Origin: an uncultured Lachnospiraceae bacterium
GTDB lineage: Bacteria; Bacillota; Clostridia; Lachnospirales; Lachnospiraceae
Reading direction: 5' to 3'
Length of the DNA stretch: 64,000 nt
Assembly: GCA_902779305.1 (NCBI GenBank)
Contig: CACZBD010000003.1
Coordinates: 62,001 to 126,000, forward strand
A program made the translations under genes and the position numbers. Below are positions 1 through 8,441 of this stretch, in pieces (positions within the stretch are counted from its first letter, which is position 1; each line of letters begins with the position of its first letter). Below the pieces are notes generated by a model that made no database searches, had not been told where the DNA came from, and saw nothing but the letters and a program-made list of their open reading frames with translations.

Positions 1-799
1 GCGATTCCACAGCCTGTAAACGTTTGCTCTCGGACAGATCTTCCTTCAGCTGTTCAATTGTCCTGTTGATATTTTCTGTGGAAAAGAGGACCAGCGTGTC
101 GCCTTTATTGACATGGTCGCCGACATCTGCCATGACCGCATCGATCACGGGATCTTTGGCTGTGCTGGTGATCGTTCTGACCTCTCCCGCCTCAAAGGTT
201 CCCGTTGTGGAGATCGCATGCACGATATCCCTGCTCTCGATCGTGTCCGTGGTTTCCTTGCTCTGGTTCATGATCGCTTCCGCAGTTGCTTTTGCGGGCT
301 TGTAAACTTTGAAATAAGCAAACAGGGCGATCCCAAGCAGAATCAGGATCACAATGATCCAGATGATCGTTCTGCGTATGCGTTTTCCTCTATACGGGTC
401 GGAAGGTTTCTTCTCGCGGCGTCTAACAGGGCGGGAGGAAGACTCATCCTGTTTCTTGTGTTCATGATCATGATGGTTTTTATGTTCCTCTTCGTGAAGA
501 TCGACAGCGATCAGATCATCGTCGGAATCGTCTCCGACCGGAACCGAGTTGTGCGGAAGCCGGATCTCCTCATCCTGTTGTACTCCCGCAGAAGTCTGCT
601 CCTTCACGGGAGTCTGCTGCACCGCATTCGCCGGTGTATTCTGCTGCGGATTTGTCCCGGCAGCCCCTCCGGCAGTCTGTGTAGTTCCGGGGTTCTGTGA
701 AGCTCCGGTAGTCTGTGAGGTCCCAGCCGTCTCAGGTTTTGCGGCTGTGCTGTTTGGAACGGATTGTGCCTGATCTATTGTCTTGTTCTCGTTCTCCAC
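1..799 (-). CDS. HlyD/MFP-type efflux adaptor, N-terminal part (runs off the left edge)
   Basis: The visible 266 codons begin at a GTG preceded by GGGAGG about 5 bases away; the frame has a stop just upstream and no ATG between. Residues 1 to about 140 are a cytoplasmic, Gln/Thr/Ala-rich tail with an acidic His-rich patch (EEEHKNHHDHEHKK). A single membrane segment follows at about 143-163. Then comes the start of an adaptor domain with a lipoyl-like turn (MADVGDHVNKGDTLVLFS), the hallmark of membrane-fusion proteins that link a transporter to the outside. The partner transporter should lie to the left, outside the window. It is oriented like the neighbouring NHLM export genes but separated from them by a terminator, so it is probably its own transcription unit. 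Confidence 0.8.
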   Translation of the reverse strand, partial: MENENKTIDQAQSVPNSTAAKPETAGTSQTTGASQNPGTTQTAGGAAGTNPQQNTPANAVQQTPVKEQTSAGVQQDEEIRLPHNSVPVGDDSDDDLIAVDLHEEEHKNHHDHEHKKQDESSSRPVRRREKKPSDPYRGKRIRRTIIWIIVILILLGIALFAYFKVYKPAKATAEAIMNQSKETTDTIESRDIVHAISTTGTFEAGEVRTITSTAKDPVIDAVMADVGDHVNKGDTLVLFSTENINRTIEQLKEDLSESKRLQAVES

Positions 800-924
800 G
801 GTGTTCCTCCCACTTTCGGGCTTTTATTTCTCTGTTCTCCCGGCCATCGGAAGGGGCTGCGCCCTTCCCTGCTGTTCATCAGAAATGCTTTGTTCTCTCT
901 GAATGGGACAAAAAATCACGAAAA

Positions 925-960
925 AGCCCTATCTTGTATATACTAGCACAAGATAGGGCT
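925..960 (-). terminator. Rho-independent terminator of the NHLM/ECF/bactofilin gene run
   Basis: A perfect 13-bp stem (AGCCCTATCTTGT pairing with ACAAGATAGGGCT, 10-base loop) is followed on the minus strand by TTTTT. It lies about 55 bases after the stop of the 1017-1430 gene and before the adaptor gene at the left edge. Confidence 0.85.
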
Positions 961-1016
961 AAAATCTACTATATTTAGTGGTTTCAATCATAAAAAAACT
1001 ATGAAATCATATCCTG

Positions 1017-1430
1017 TCAGATTTCATCATGCATGCCGCCGATGATCTCCACCAGTTTTTGCTGCAGATCTGCGGGAAAAGCGGCAATGATCTTTTCCGC
1101 GCTCATCTTCGAACAGTGTCTCTCAAGCGCTTCCGCAAACGAGATCCCCTCGCCCTGCATGGTCTTTACCGCATTGGCGATCGGACTCAGATACTCCATC
1201 GGGTCAAAATCAACCGTTTTCACGCTGTCAAACAACTTCGTAAGGAGCGCAAATTCCTTTTCAAACAAAGCGTCATCGCCGTCACAACCGGCAGACTTGC
1301 TAAGCCCGCGGACCGGATCATCCGTTTTTGCAGGATCTTCAGGAGCAGGCTTTCCTGCAGGAATGCTATCCTGCCCGGACAGAAAATCCGCAAAAGATAA
1401 TTGTCCTTCAACCTGCTTATTCTTCGGCAT
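1017..1430 (-). CDS. Unknown small soluble protein
   Basis: A 137-aa protein with no signal peptide or membrane segment. The first half is polar and Pro/Asp-rich with a pair of Cys-Asp-Gly residues (AGCDGDD). The second half looks helical and amphipathic (FALLTKLFDSV, LQQKLVEIIGG). I do not recognise a family. Its ATG overlaps the end of the bactofilin-like gene by 14 bases, so the two are translationally coupled and probably function together. It is the last gene of the transcript that runs down from the NHLM export genes. It does not look like a Gly-Gly-leader precursor peptide: the only Gly-Gly near a terminus is six residues from the C-terminus. Confidence 0.65.
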   Translation of the reverse strand: MPKNKQVEGQLSFADFLSGQDSIPAGKPAPEDPAKTDDPVRGLSKSAGCDGDDALFEKEFALLTKLFDSVKTVDFDPMEYLSPIANAVKTMQGEGISFAEALERHCSKMSAEKIIAAFPADLQQKLVEIIGGMHDEI

Positions 1431-2640
1431 CGTTGCTTTCTGCCTCCGTTACGGTTTCTTCAGCGACGGACTCATCTGCTGCCACGCTTTCTTCAACAAC
1501 TTCAACAGCTTTTTTCCTAAGTCTTCCGATCCAGAGTTTCTGGATCACATAGCCGATCAGATACATGTCCGCTGCGATTCCGACAAGCGTGCCCAGAACC
1601 GGAACGATCCTGACGATTTCGAGAATCCCGATCCCGATCAGCGCAGATAAGAACACGTTCATTCTCGGGAAGATGAGCCTTGCAAGAGAAGCGCCCGCAA
1701 AAGCAAGTCCGGCACACAGCAGCAGCGTATATGCCATTGCAAGCATACCGGCAGTCGGTGCCAGGATCCATGTGCAAAGCAGCATCAGCGCCGCAAACGG
1801 AATGCTCATCCAGCCGATCACACCGCTTAAGATCATCGGAAGCGTTCTTTCTTTGATCATCGCAGCAGCACCGCTTAAGTGGTCTCCAAACAGCCAGCAT
1901 AACAGCATGCCGAATGCAACCATCGCAATGATCCAGTAGATCGCGCTCAGCAGCTTCTTCATAATGATCGCGCCGATCCCGATCCCCGTTGCGGCTTTCC
2001 CGGCCTCTTCAAGTTCCTCAAGATCTTCCTCATCCGGCTTGACCTCTTCAAAGGAGTAGTTTGTAACCTTCGCCTGATCGGAAATCTCTGGCTGTTTCGA
2101 GCTTCTTACTTTCAGATTACCGGTGATAACTGCGTTGTCCGTGATTTTGACTTCGTCCGCATCAATGATCGCATCACCGTTGACCGTACCGTCGATGACC
2201 AGCTTTCCTGCCCCAACGAACAGACCGTTGGTCGTGCCCGAAAAAGTCACCATACTGCCTGCGGCATAAATGCCGTTCGCTTCCGTTTTACCGCTCATCG
2301 TAACGGTGTTTCCGGCTGCCCAGACGTTTCCTTTGACCTTCGTGTCTTTTAAGGTGACCGAATTACCGCCCACATAGAGGCTCTCGCCGATCTTCGTATC
2401 GCTTGCAGATACCGTCTGACCTGCCGCAGCCACGCTGCCTTTCGCTTCCTGTCCGTCGATGTTCACGTTATTTCCGGCAAGGAACGCGCCAAAGACCTGA
2501 TCCGACGGGAGGGTCACCATATCGCCCGCCGCGAACACGTTTCCCGCGCTGTCGACCTCAACTTCACTTGCCAGTACCGGCACGCACATGCTTAGTGCGA
2601 GTAATCCGGTCAAAATCAAAGCCATCCATTTTTTCTTCAT
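1417..2640 (-). CDS. Secreted/membrane bactofilin-like (polymer-forming) protein with C-terminal membrane domain
   Basis: A 407-aa protein. Residues 1-24 are a signal peptide ending at VLASEV. About residues 28-195 form the short repeating beta pattern of bactofilins (polymer-forming cytoskeletal family), for example VFAAGDMVTL, VYVGGNSVTL-like and NGLFVGAGKLVIDG turns. A Glu-rich linker follows, then about four hydrophobic segments between residues 225 and 370 and an acidic C-terminal tail. Typical bactofilins are about 120-200 aa, cytoplasmic and lack a membrane domain, so here the polymer-like domain is placed outside the membrane and tethered. It lies 90 bases downstream of the ECF sigma factor gene and overlaps the following unknown gene. 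RBS GGAGGG is visible. Confidence 0.75.
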   Translation of the reverse strand: MKKKWMALILTGLLALSMCVPVLASEVEVDSAGNVFAAGDMVTLPSDQVFGAFLAGNNVNIDGQEAKGSVAAAGQTVSASDTKIGESLYVGGNSVTLKDTKVKGNVWAAGNTVTMSGKTEANGIYAAGSMVTFSGTTNGLFVGAGKLVIDGTVNGDAIIDADEVKITDNAVITGNLKVRSSKQPEISDQAKVTNYSFEEVKPDEEDLEELEEAGKAATGIGIGAIIMKKLLSAIYWIIAMVAFGMLLCWLFGDHLSGAAAMIKERTLPMILSGVIGWMSIPFAALMLLCTWILAPTAGMLAMAYTLLLCAGLAFAGASLARLIFPRMNVFLSALIGIGILEIVRIVPVLGTLVGIAADMYLIGYVIQKLWIGRLRKKAVEVVEESVAADESVAEETVTEAESNDAEE

Positions 2641-2730
2641 AATAAAACACCCTCCTTTACATCAAGCACCGGCTCTTGTTGCTTTGAGCCGATGTAATTA
2701 TGTACTTATTCCGTTGTCTGTGTCTGAAGA

Positions 2731-3228
2731 TCAGACCACGCCGTCCAGAAGCTTTTTGAGCGCTGCAAGCGCTTTGTTGTGGACCAGTTTTGCATTGCTG
2801 TAGGACATGCCCATCTTCATCGCAACTTCTTTCAAGGTAAGCCCCCGGTAATAATGCAGGATCACGAGGTCCCTGTCACGCTCCGGCAGTTTTTCAAGCG
2901 CATCCGCCAGAAGCTCCAGCGTCTCGTTCTTCAGCAGTTCGTCATCGACCGCGCTCTCCGAAGCAAGGTCCTCGGGCACCTCGGCATGCACCTTTCTCGT
3001 ACGGTAATAGTCGATCACCGTGTTCTGCGCGATCCGGTAGATCCACGTGGAAAGCGACGCGCGGTTTTCGTCAAAATGATCCCAGTTGGCATAGACTTTT
3101 ACAAAAACATTTTCCGCAAGGTCCTCTGCCAGCGTCTCATTGCAGACTTTGGCCAGGATCATGCGAAATACTTTTTCGTAAAAATCACGGTATACCGCTT
3201 CCTGTCTGTTTGTCAGCTGTTCGTCCAT
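2731..3228 (-). CDS. ECF-type RNA polymerase sigma factor
   Basis: Sigma-70 family protein of ECF size, 165 aa from the chosen start. Region 2 is visible in the DLAENVFVKVYANWD and STWIYRIAQNTVIDYYR stretch. Region 4 is the helix-turn-helix around LPERDRDLVILHYYRGLT and MSYSNAKLVHNKALAAL. I chose the ATG at 3228 because GAGG lies 11 bases upstream and it avoids overlapping the ABC transporter stop. ATGs at 3249 and 3291 are possible and would overlap the upstream gene by 8 and 50 bases. No anti-sigma gene follows; the next genes are the bactofilin-like protein and a small unknown. It probably controls genes of this export/envelope locus, which is inference. Confidence 0.85.
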   Translation of the reverse strand: MDEQLTNRQEAVYRDFYEKVFRMILAKVCNETLAEDLAENVFVKVYANWDHFDENRASLSTWIYRIAQNTVIDYYRTRKVHAEVPEDLASESAVDDELLKNETLELLADALEKLPERDRDLVILHYYRGLTLKEVAMKMGMSYSNAKLVHNKALAALKKLLDGVV

Positions 3229-3241
3229 CGTTTTGTCCGCC

Positions 3242-5431
3242 TCATGCATTCGTTGCAGGGTCCCGTTTCCCTTCATCCGGCTCCGTGTCAAGACGCTGCC
3301 TGTTTACAAGCTCCGCAAAAAAGCCGTCCTGTTTTACGAGTTCTTCGTAAGAGCCCTCTTCTATGATCTTTCCTTTATCAAGAACCAGGATCCTGTCGCA
3401 CTGTCTGATCGTGGAAAGACGGTGCGCGATCACGACTCTGGTGCATTTCAGTTCATCCAAAGCCTCTGCAACCCGCTTCTGTGTCAGGTTGTCAAGCGCA
3501 GAGGTCGCTTCATCCAGAAACAGGACCTTCGGCTTCGGCGCAATGGCGCGCGCGATCATCAGACGCTGCTTCTGCCCGCCGGAGATCCCGCCGCTGCCTT
3601 CATTGACCATCGTAAACATGCCCATCGGCATCCGTCTGATATCCTCATCCATTCCGGCGATCCTGGCGGCTTCCCAGGCCTCTTTCACACTTAAGTGGGA
3701 TGCGGAGACCACGATATTGGAATAGATGTCTCCCTGGAACAGTTTGCCGTTCTGCATGACAACGCCGATATTGCGGCGCAGGGATTTTAGATCGAGCGCT
3801 CTGATATCCTTCTGGTCATAGTAGATCGTTCCTCTCACCGGCGTTTCAAAGCCGAGCAAAAGTCTTAAAAGCGTTGATTTTCCGCAGCCGGTCTTGCCGA
3901 CGATCGCCACATACTCTCCGGGCTTGATCGAAACGGACAGATCATCAATGATCATCGGCGTCTGTTCCTCATAACGGAAGGAAACATGCTGCAGTTCGAT
4001 GGATCCGGACAGTTTTTCCACCACGGTCTTGTTCTCGCTGATCTCCGGTTCCGCCTTCATGATCGGATCGACCATTTTGAGAACGCTCTTGATCTGCGCG
4101 ATGCTGTCCGTGATCTGGGCGAGCGATAAAAAGGCGCCGCTCACCATGCCGTACGCGACATTGAACGAGTAGTAATCGGTCACGCTGACTTTGGATACGA
4201 TCGCCATGGCATACATCACGATCGTCCCGATCAGGGTAACAGCCAGCGTAAAGACGCTGTTAAGTTTCAGGATCACCGCCGGATTATAGATCTCATTAGC
4301 CGTATGCGCATACAGGTGCGCCCATTTGGAAAATGCGCGCTTTTCCGCACCTGCCACTTTCAGTTTCTGCACCCCGCAGATCAGGGCGTACACGAGGCCT
4401 CTCTCTTTCGCCTCGTGTTCCATGATCACGCGTTCCGCCGCCGCGTCAACGATCGTCGTGACCACCGACAATGCCACGGTGATCAGAATGATGGTGATCG
4501 CAGGCGTAACTAAAGCCGGCGCATAAACAAAGATCTGTCCGATGTAGGCTAAGGAGAACACGGCCGTCAGACCGGTGGAAAATACCACATCCAGGATCAT
4601 CGAGCAGAGCGAATTCATGTGGTCCGCGCGTTCCGCAAGTTCGCCGGCGCTGAAGTCCCTGAAAAATACCGGCGGCAGGGACAGAAGGCGCATCATCGTC
4701 GCCGCCTGCACCGAAACGCTCATCTTGCTGTTGATGCGGCTCAGCGCCATGTTTTTGGCAGCCTTGAACAACAGGGAACTGATCGTGGCACCGCCGAAAA
4801 AGGCAAACATGGTGACCAGAAATACCGTGCTCTTATTCGCATTCGCATCCGTCAAAAGCATGTTGGTCAGTTTTGTGATCAAAAGACCCAGACCCGTGAC
4901 GATCAGCGTCGTGATGACCATGATCGCAACATCGGCAGGCGCAAGTGTCGCCGCCATGTAGTTTAGCAGATCTTTTGTCTTCAGTTTTTTCAGCGGAAAC
5001 GGTTTATAGAAGCAGATCGCTTCTTTTTCAAGGTCTTTTTCCAGATGTTTGAGATGGGAAAATCCGCCCATCCTGTCGGGGATCAGCGCCACGGGGCTGT
5101 GGTCTTCCTTACGCCAGGCAAGCATCGGTCCGACCGCATCCTTATGCCAGTTCTCCTCCAGAATGACTTTGCGGTACATGATGCCAAGCGGCCGCATGAC
5201 ATATTCCAGGCCATCCTGGAATGTCTTGACGGAATCCGGGATCCTTGCCGCTTTCAGCTGGTAGTACTTTAAGATCCTGGAAAGGACAGACTCCGTCCGT
5301 TCTTTTTCGTCCAGAAAACGCTCGTACTCCCGCGTTCCCATCACGGCACCCGCCATGTGCATGAATGCATCTGTGAAGTTTTCCTGGTCCAGCCGCTCTC
5401 TGTCGCGAAGCTGCGTGTCAAACCAGCCCAT
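3242..5431 (-). CDS. NHLM-type peptide export ABC transporter, second permease/ATPase subunit
   Basis: A 729-aa half-transporter. Residues 1 to about 155 are a non-catalytic cytoplasmic region with no Cys protease motif. About 160-430 hold six membrane spans. The C-terminal third is the ATPase: Walker A GKTGCGKST, signature SGGQKQR, Walker B VLFLDEATSALD and switch His in VIAHRLSTIR. Length, domain order and position beside the C39-peptidase ABC gene match the NHLM ABC2 family (TIGR03797 type), which exports bacteriocin-like peptides with NHLP or Nif11-like leaders. It is expected to pair with the peptidase-ABC protein encoded upstream; the genes are separated by 127 bases that contain an unusual hairpin array. 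Confidence 0.88.
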   Translation of the reverse strand: MGWFDTQLRDRERLDQENFTDAFMHMAGAVMGTREYERFLDEKERTESVLSRILKYYQLKAARIPDSVKTFQDGLEYVMRPLGIMYRKVILEENWHKDAVGPMLAWRKEDHSPVALIPDRMGGFSHLKHLEKDLEKEAICFYKPFPLKKLKTKDLLNYMAATLAPADVAIMVITTLIVTGLGLLITKLTNMLLTDANANKSTVFLVTMFAFFGGATISSLLFKAAKNMALSRINSKMSVSVQAATMMRLLSLPPVFFRDFSAGELAERADHMNSLCSMILDVVFSTGLTAVFSLAYIGQIFVYAPALVTPAITIILITVALSVVTTIVDAAAERVIMEHEAKERGLVYALICGVQKLKVAGAEKRAFSKWAHLYAHTANEIYNPAVILKLNSVFTLAVTLIGTIVMYAMAIVSKVSVTDYYSFNVAYGMVSGAFLSLAQITDSIAQIKSVLKMVDPIMKAEPEISENKTVVEKLSGSIELQHVSFRYEEQTPMIIDDLSVSIKPGEYVAIVGKTGCGKSTLLRLLLGFETPVRGTIYYDQKDIRALDLKSLRRNIGVVMQNGKLFQGDIYSNIVVSASHLSVKEAWEAARIAGMDEDIRRMPMGMFTMVNEGSGGISGGQKQRLMIARAIAPKPKVLFLDEATSALDNLTQKRVAEALDELKCTRVVIAHRLSTIRQCDRILVLDKGKIIEEGSYEELVKQDGFFAELVNRQRLDTEPDEGKRDPATNA

Positions 5432-5461
5432 GATATACTCCTTACTCTGTTATGGTTGAGC

Positions 5462-5553
5462 GCAGACTTGATGTCTGCTGCTCAATCCGGCTACGCCGGA
5501 CAGTTTCCTAAAGGAAACTGCCAAGTCGTTTCGCGAACGCCTGATGCGTTCGC
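5462..5553. repeat. Array of four consecutive perfect hairpins between the two ABC transporter genes
   Basis: Four adjacent inverted repeats fill almost the whole intergenic gap: GCAGAC/GTCTGC (5462-5478), TCCGGC/GCCGGA (5486-5500), CAGTTTCC/GGAAACTG (5501-5520) and GCGAACGC/GCGTTCGC (5533-5553), each with a 3-5 base loop. No T-run follows on either strand, so it is not a standard terminator. It may be a dispersed REP-like repeat or an mRNA processing/stability element that sets the ratio of the two transporters. No second copy was noticed in the window. Confidence 0.8.
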
Positions 5554-5558
5554 TACAC

Positions 5559-7742
5559 TCATTCTGTGCTTATTAAATCCGTGTAGTACCCGCCCTTTTG
5601 GTACAGTTCGGTATGGGTGCCGCGTTCCACGACCTGCCCGCGGTCCATCACGATGATCTCATCACAGTCGCGGATCGTGGAAAGTCTGTGCGCGATCACG
5701 ATGCAGGTAATGCCGCGGCTCTTGATCGACTTGACGACCTCGGCCTCGGTCTTTGCATCGAGCGCGCTTGTTGCTTCATCGAGGATGATGACTGTCGGAT
5801 CCTGCGCAAGGACTCTGGCCAGTTCCATTCTCTGCCGCTCACCTCCGGAAAAATCACGGCCTCCTTCTTTGACCACATGATCGTAGCCGTGGCTTCTTAA
5901 GGCGATCGCATCATGGATCTGCGCATCTTTTGCGGCCATGATCACCTCAAAGTCCTCAATGGACTTGTCCCACATCTTGATATTATTCGTAATGGAATCC
6001 TCGAACATCGTGATCTCCTGATCCACGACGGCAACGGATCCCGTAAACACCTGATGATCGATCTCACTTAACGGCTTGCCGTCATACAGGATCTCCCCCT
6101 CCCAGGGAAGGTTCAGGCCGCAGAGCAGCTTGGCAAGCGTTGATTTTCCGCAGCCGGAGGTTCCGACAAAGGCCACTGATTTTCCGGGATGAAGTTCTAA
6201 GTTAAAATCCGTGATCAGGGGCGGCGCAAGTCTCGAATATCCGAAAGTCACATGATCCATCCTGATCTCGCCGGTCAGTTTCTGATAGGACACATCCTCT
6301 TTTAATTCGGAACTTTGGGTAATGGGATCGTCCGGATAAGACATGACATCCTCGATCCGCTCGATCTGCGTCTGCATTTCCTGCAGGCTCTGTCCCGCGG
6401 AGATCAGCGACATGGCCGGCTCCGTAAATGTTGCGAGCAGGCCCTGGAACGATGTGATCATACCGATGGTGAACTCGCCCCTGCTCGTTAAGTAAACACC
6501 AATGAAGAAGATCAGCATATTGGCTACGGATGAGAGCAGCGACGGGATCATGCCGATCGTCTGGTTCATGCCCGTGAATTTCACATCCTGCGCATTGACA
6601 TTTGCCTGATAGCCGGCCCACTTTTCAAAATAGCCGTTCTCCGCGCCGCTGGATTTGATCGTCTCGATCATCTCGATCCCGGAGATCGTGGTACCGGTAA
6701 GTTTTCCCATATCCCGCATCTTTACGCGCGAGATGTTGACACGTTTGGCGCTGATATAATTGGACACGGCCACATTGATCAGGATCGAAGCGATCCCGAT
6801 CATACTCAGCATCACGTTATAGCGGAGCATGACGACAAGATAAAAGACCATCATGATGCTCTTGATGAGCAGCGGGGATAAGGTCTGAACGATCGAAGAC
6901 GCGATCTCTGCATTCCCGGACTGGCGCATCTGGATATCGCCACTTAAGCGCTGTTCGAAGAACTCCATCGGCAGATGCAGCACCTTCCAGAGATATGTCG
7001 TATTGCCGACGACCGCCAGCTTTCCGTTGATCCTCAAGCTGTAGACCGCCTGCAGATAAGCTGTGACAAGCTGCAGGATCGTCAGGATGATCAGTCCCGC
7101 AAAGAACGGCGTAACCCAGCCGGGTGCTTTCTGCGTCAAAAGATAATCCATGAACACCCTGGAAAAGCCGGGCTGCACGATCCCCAGAAGCGAAGCAAGC
7201 AGCGTCGCAAGCGCCATAAAAAGAACCGCGGAGCCCGCGCCGCTCAGGCGCTTCCGCACAAAAGCGAAAATGGATTTCTTGTGACCGCCGGGCGCAAAGT
7301 TCTCACCGGGCTCAAAGCACAGGACGATCCCCGTGAAGCCCGCATCAAACGCTTCCATGGACAGGGTATAGTCGCCCCTGGCCGGATCGTTGATATAGAC
7401 TTTGTTATTCTTAAAGCCCTTGACCACGATGAAATGGTCGAATTCCCAATGCACGATGCAGGGAAACGTCCCCTCGTTCTTCAGCACTTCCGGCTCCATC
7501 CTGTAGCCGTGCGCCTCAAAGCCGTATCCCCTTGCCGCAAGCAGCACGTTCTTGGCATTGGAACCGTCTCTGGAAACGCCGCAGTCCTTGCGCACCTGCT
7601 CTAAAGGGATCCACTTTTGGTAATAAGCTAAGATCATCGTCAGGCAGGCTGCGCCGCACTCGAGCGCTTCCATCTGCATGACGACGGGCACGCGGGCGAC
7701 GCCTTTTTCCACCGGGCTTTTGATTTTTACCAATTTCGCCAT
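5559..7742 (-). CDS. NHLM-type export ABC transporter with C39 leader peptidase domain
   Basis: A 727-aa three-domain protein. Residues 15-150 are a C39 cysteine peptidase with catalytic Cys29 (ECGAACL), His103 (HFIVV) and Asp119 (INDPARG). These cut a leader peptide, usually after Gly-Gly, during export. A six-span membrane domain follows, then an ATPase with Walker A GTSGCGKST, signature SGGERQR and Walker B VIILDEATSALD. This is the layout of the NHLM ABC1 family (TIGR03796 type). I start at the second ATG because GGAG sits 5-6 bases upstream; the longer frame begins at 7775. It lies 42 bases after the short HlyD-like gene and ahead of the second ABC subunit. No precursor peptide gene is visible nearby. 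Confidence 0.9.
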   Translation of the reverse strand: MAKLVKIKSPVEKGVARVPVVMQMEALECGAACLTMILAYYQKWIPLEQVRKDCGVSRDGSNAKNVLLAARGYGFEAHGYRMEPEVLKNEGTFPCIVHWEFDHFIVVKGFKNNKVYINDPARGDYTLSMEAFDAGFTGIVLCFEPGENFAPGGHKKSIFAFVRKRLSGAGSAVLFMALATLLASLLGIVQPGFSRVFMDYLLTQKAPGWVTPFFAGLIILTILQLVTAYLQAVYSLRINGKLAVVGNTTYLWKVLHLPMEFFEQRLSGDIQMRQSGNAEIASSIVQTLSPLLIKSIMMVFYLVVMLRYNVMLSMIGIASILINVAVSNYISAKRVNISRVKMRDMGKLTGTTISGIEMIETIKSSGAENGYFEKWAGYQANVNAQDVKFTGMNQTIGMIPSLLSSVANMLIFFIGVYLTSRGEFTIGMITSFQGLLATFTEPAMSLISAGQSLQEMQTQIERIEDVMSYPDDPITQSSELKEDVSYQKLTGEIRMDHVTFGYSRLAPPLITDFNLELHPGKSVAFVGTSGCGKSTLAKLLCGLNLPWEGEILYDGKPLSEIDHQVFTGSVAVVDQEITMFEDSITNNIKMWDKSIEDFEVIMAAKDAQIHDAIALRSHGYDHVVKEGGRDFSGGERQRMELARVLAQDPTVIILDEATSALDAKTEAEVVKSIKSRGITCIVIAHRLSTIRDCDEIIVMDRGQVVERGTHTELYQKGGYYTDLISTE

Positions 7743-7784
7743 TGTATCTCCATCCAAAGAAAATCCGTTCGTCACCGGGAACGG

Positions 7785-8291
7785 TCAGTTCGTCACAAAT
7801 GAGATCGGCGCGTATTCCTGCGTCACGATACGGCTCTCGTACACACCGTCCGGATAGTCGATCTGTCCGCTGAACGCATAGATCCAGTCGCCTGTCTGAA
7901 AATCACCCAGATAGGAAGCAAGAGAATCCATCTTCTCTGCTTCTTCTTCCGTCAGTTCGTAAGGTTCCGGCACATTCTCGCCAAGTTCGATGGAAAACGC
8001 CTTGTTGTTGATCTCATACCTGAGCGTTTCCGGAACGTGCTTGTTCTCAAAAGAAGCATAGGGAACATATATCTCTACCCTGCCGCTCTCGACCCTTGCG
8101 ACCGCGTTCTGGTAGATCTCGATCCTGCCGAAGATCCCCCAGACGAGCGCGCCTGCCATAAAGATGATCATTGCGATGATGATCATGAACACGCCCGCGT
8201 TGGAAACTTTGATATATGTATTCAGCTGTTCCGGGCTTGAGATCTGCTCCATGCTCTTTTCCCGGAATAGCGGTTTCTGCTCGTTTGCCAT
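7785..8291 (-). CDS. NHLM-type secretion protein (HlyD-like), short form
   Basis: A 168-aa single-span protein. Its N-terminus (FREKSMEQISSPEQLNTYIK, then a membrane segment at about 33-55 ending in WGIFG) is the signature start of NHLM HlyD-type secretion proteins (TIGR03794 type). Full-length members are clearly longer and carry a coiled-coil hairpin and lipoyl domain. Here only about 110 residues follow the membrane segment, including an acidic stretch and no obvious hairpin. The frame is intact with a good RBS (AGGAG), so it looks like a naturally short variant, not a decayed gene. First gene of the export operon, divergent from the GH13 gene. Confidence 0.78.
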   Translation of the reverse strand: MANEQKPLFREKSMEQISSPEQLNTYIKVSNAGVFMIIIAMIIFMAGALVWGIFGRIEIYQNAVARVESGRVEIYVPYASFENKHVPETLRYEINNKAFSIELGENVPEPYELTEEEAEKMDSLASYLGDFQTGDWIYAFSGQIDYPDGVYESRIVTQEYAPISFVTN

Positions 8292-8325
8292 GTACGTCTC
8301 CTTTTTGTTACATCTGTACCTGATT

Positions 8326-8354
8326 TTGACAGTACCCGATTCTTATTATAATAT
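8326..8354 (+). promoter_or_regulatory. Promoter of the GH13 gene
   Basis: TTGACA at 8326-8331, a 17-base spacer and TAATAT at 8349-8354 (TATAAT at 8347 is an alternative with a 15-base spacer). About 85 bases ahead of the start codon. Its -10 overlaps the -10 of the divergent export operon. Confidence 0.65.
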
Positions 8355-8373
8355 ATTTTGTAGCATTCGTGAA
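8345..8373 (-). promoter_or_regulatory. Promoter of the NHLM export operon
   Basis: On the minus strand TTCACG, 17 bases, then TATAAT (8345-8350). About 50 bases ahead of the first export gene. The -10 shares bases with the -10 of the divergent GH13 promoter. Confidence 0.6.
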
Positions 8374-8441
8374 TTTCTTTTATACATTTTGTGATGTCAA
8401 CGGCAACGCAGCAATTCGTGACATCATCAAGGAGGCAGCTT

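Noticed and set aside
849-868. GGAAGGG/CCCTTCC hairpin in the leader of the left-edge adaptor gene
   Set aside because: A 7-bp stem with no T-run and no known riboswitch motif; too little to call.
5462-5553. Hairpin array considered as a CRISPR, attachment site or tRNA
   Set aside because: The four repeats differ in sequence, no cloverleaf forms and no integrase is present.
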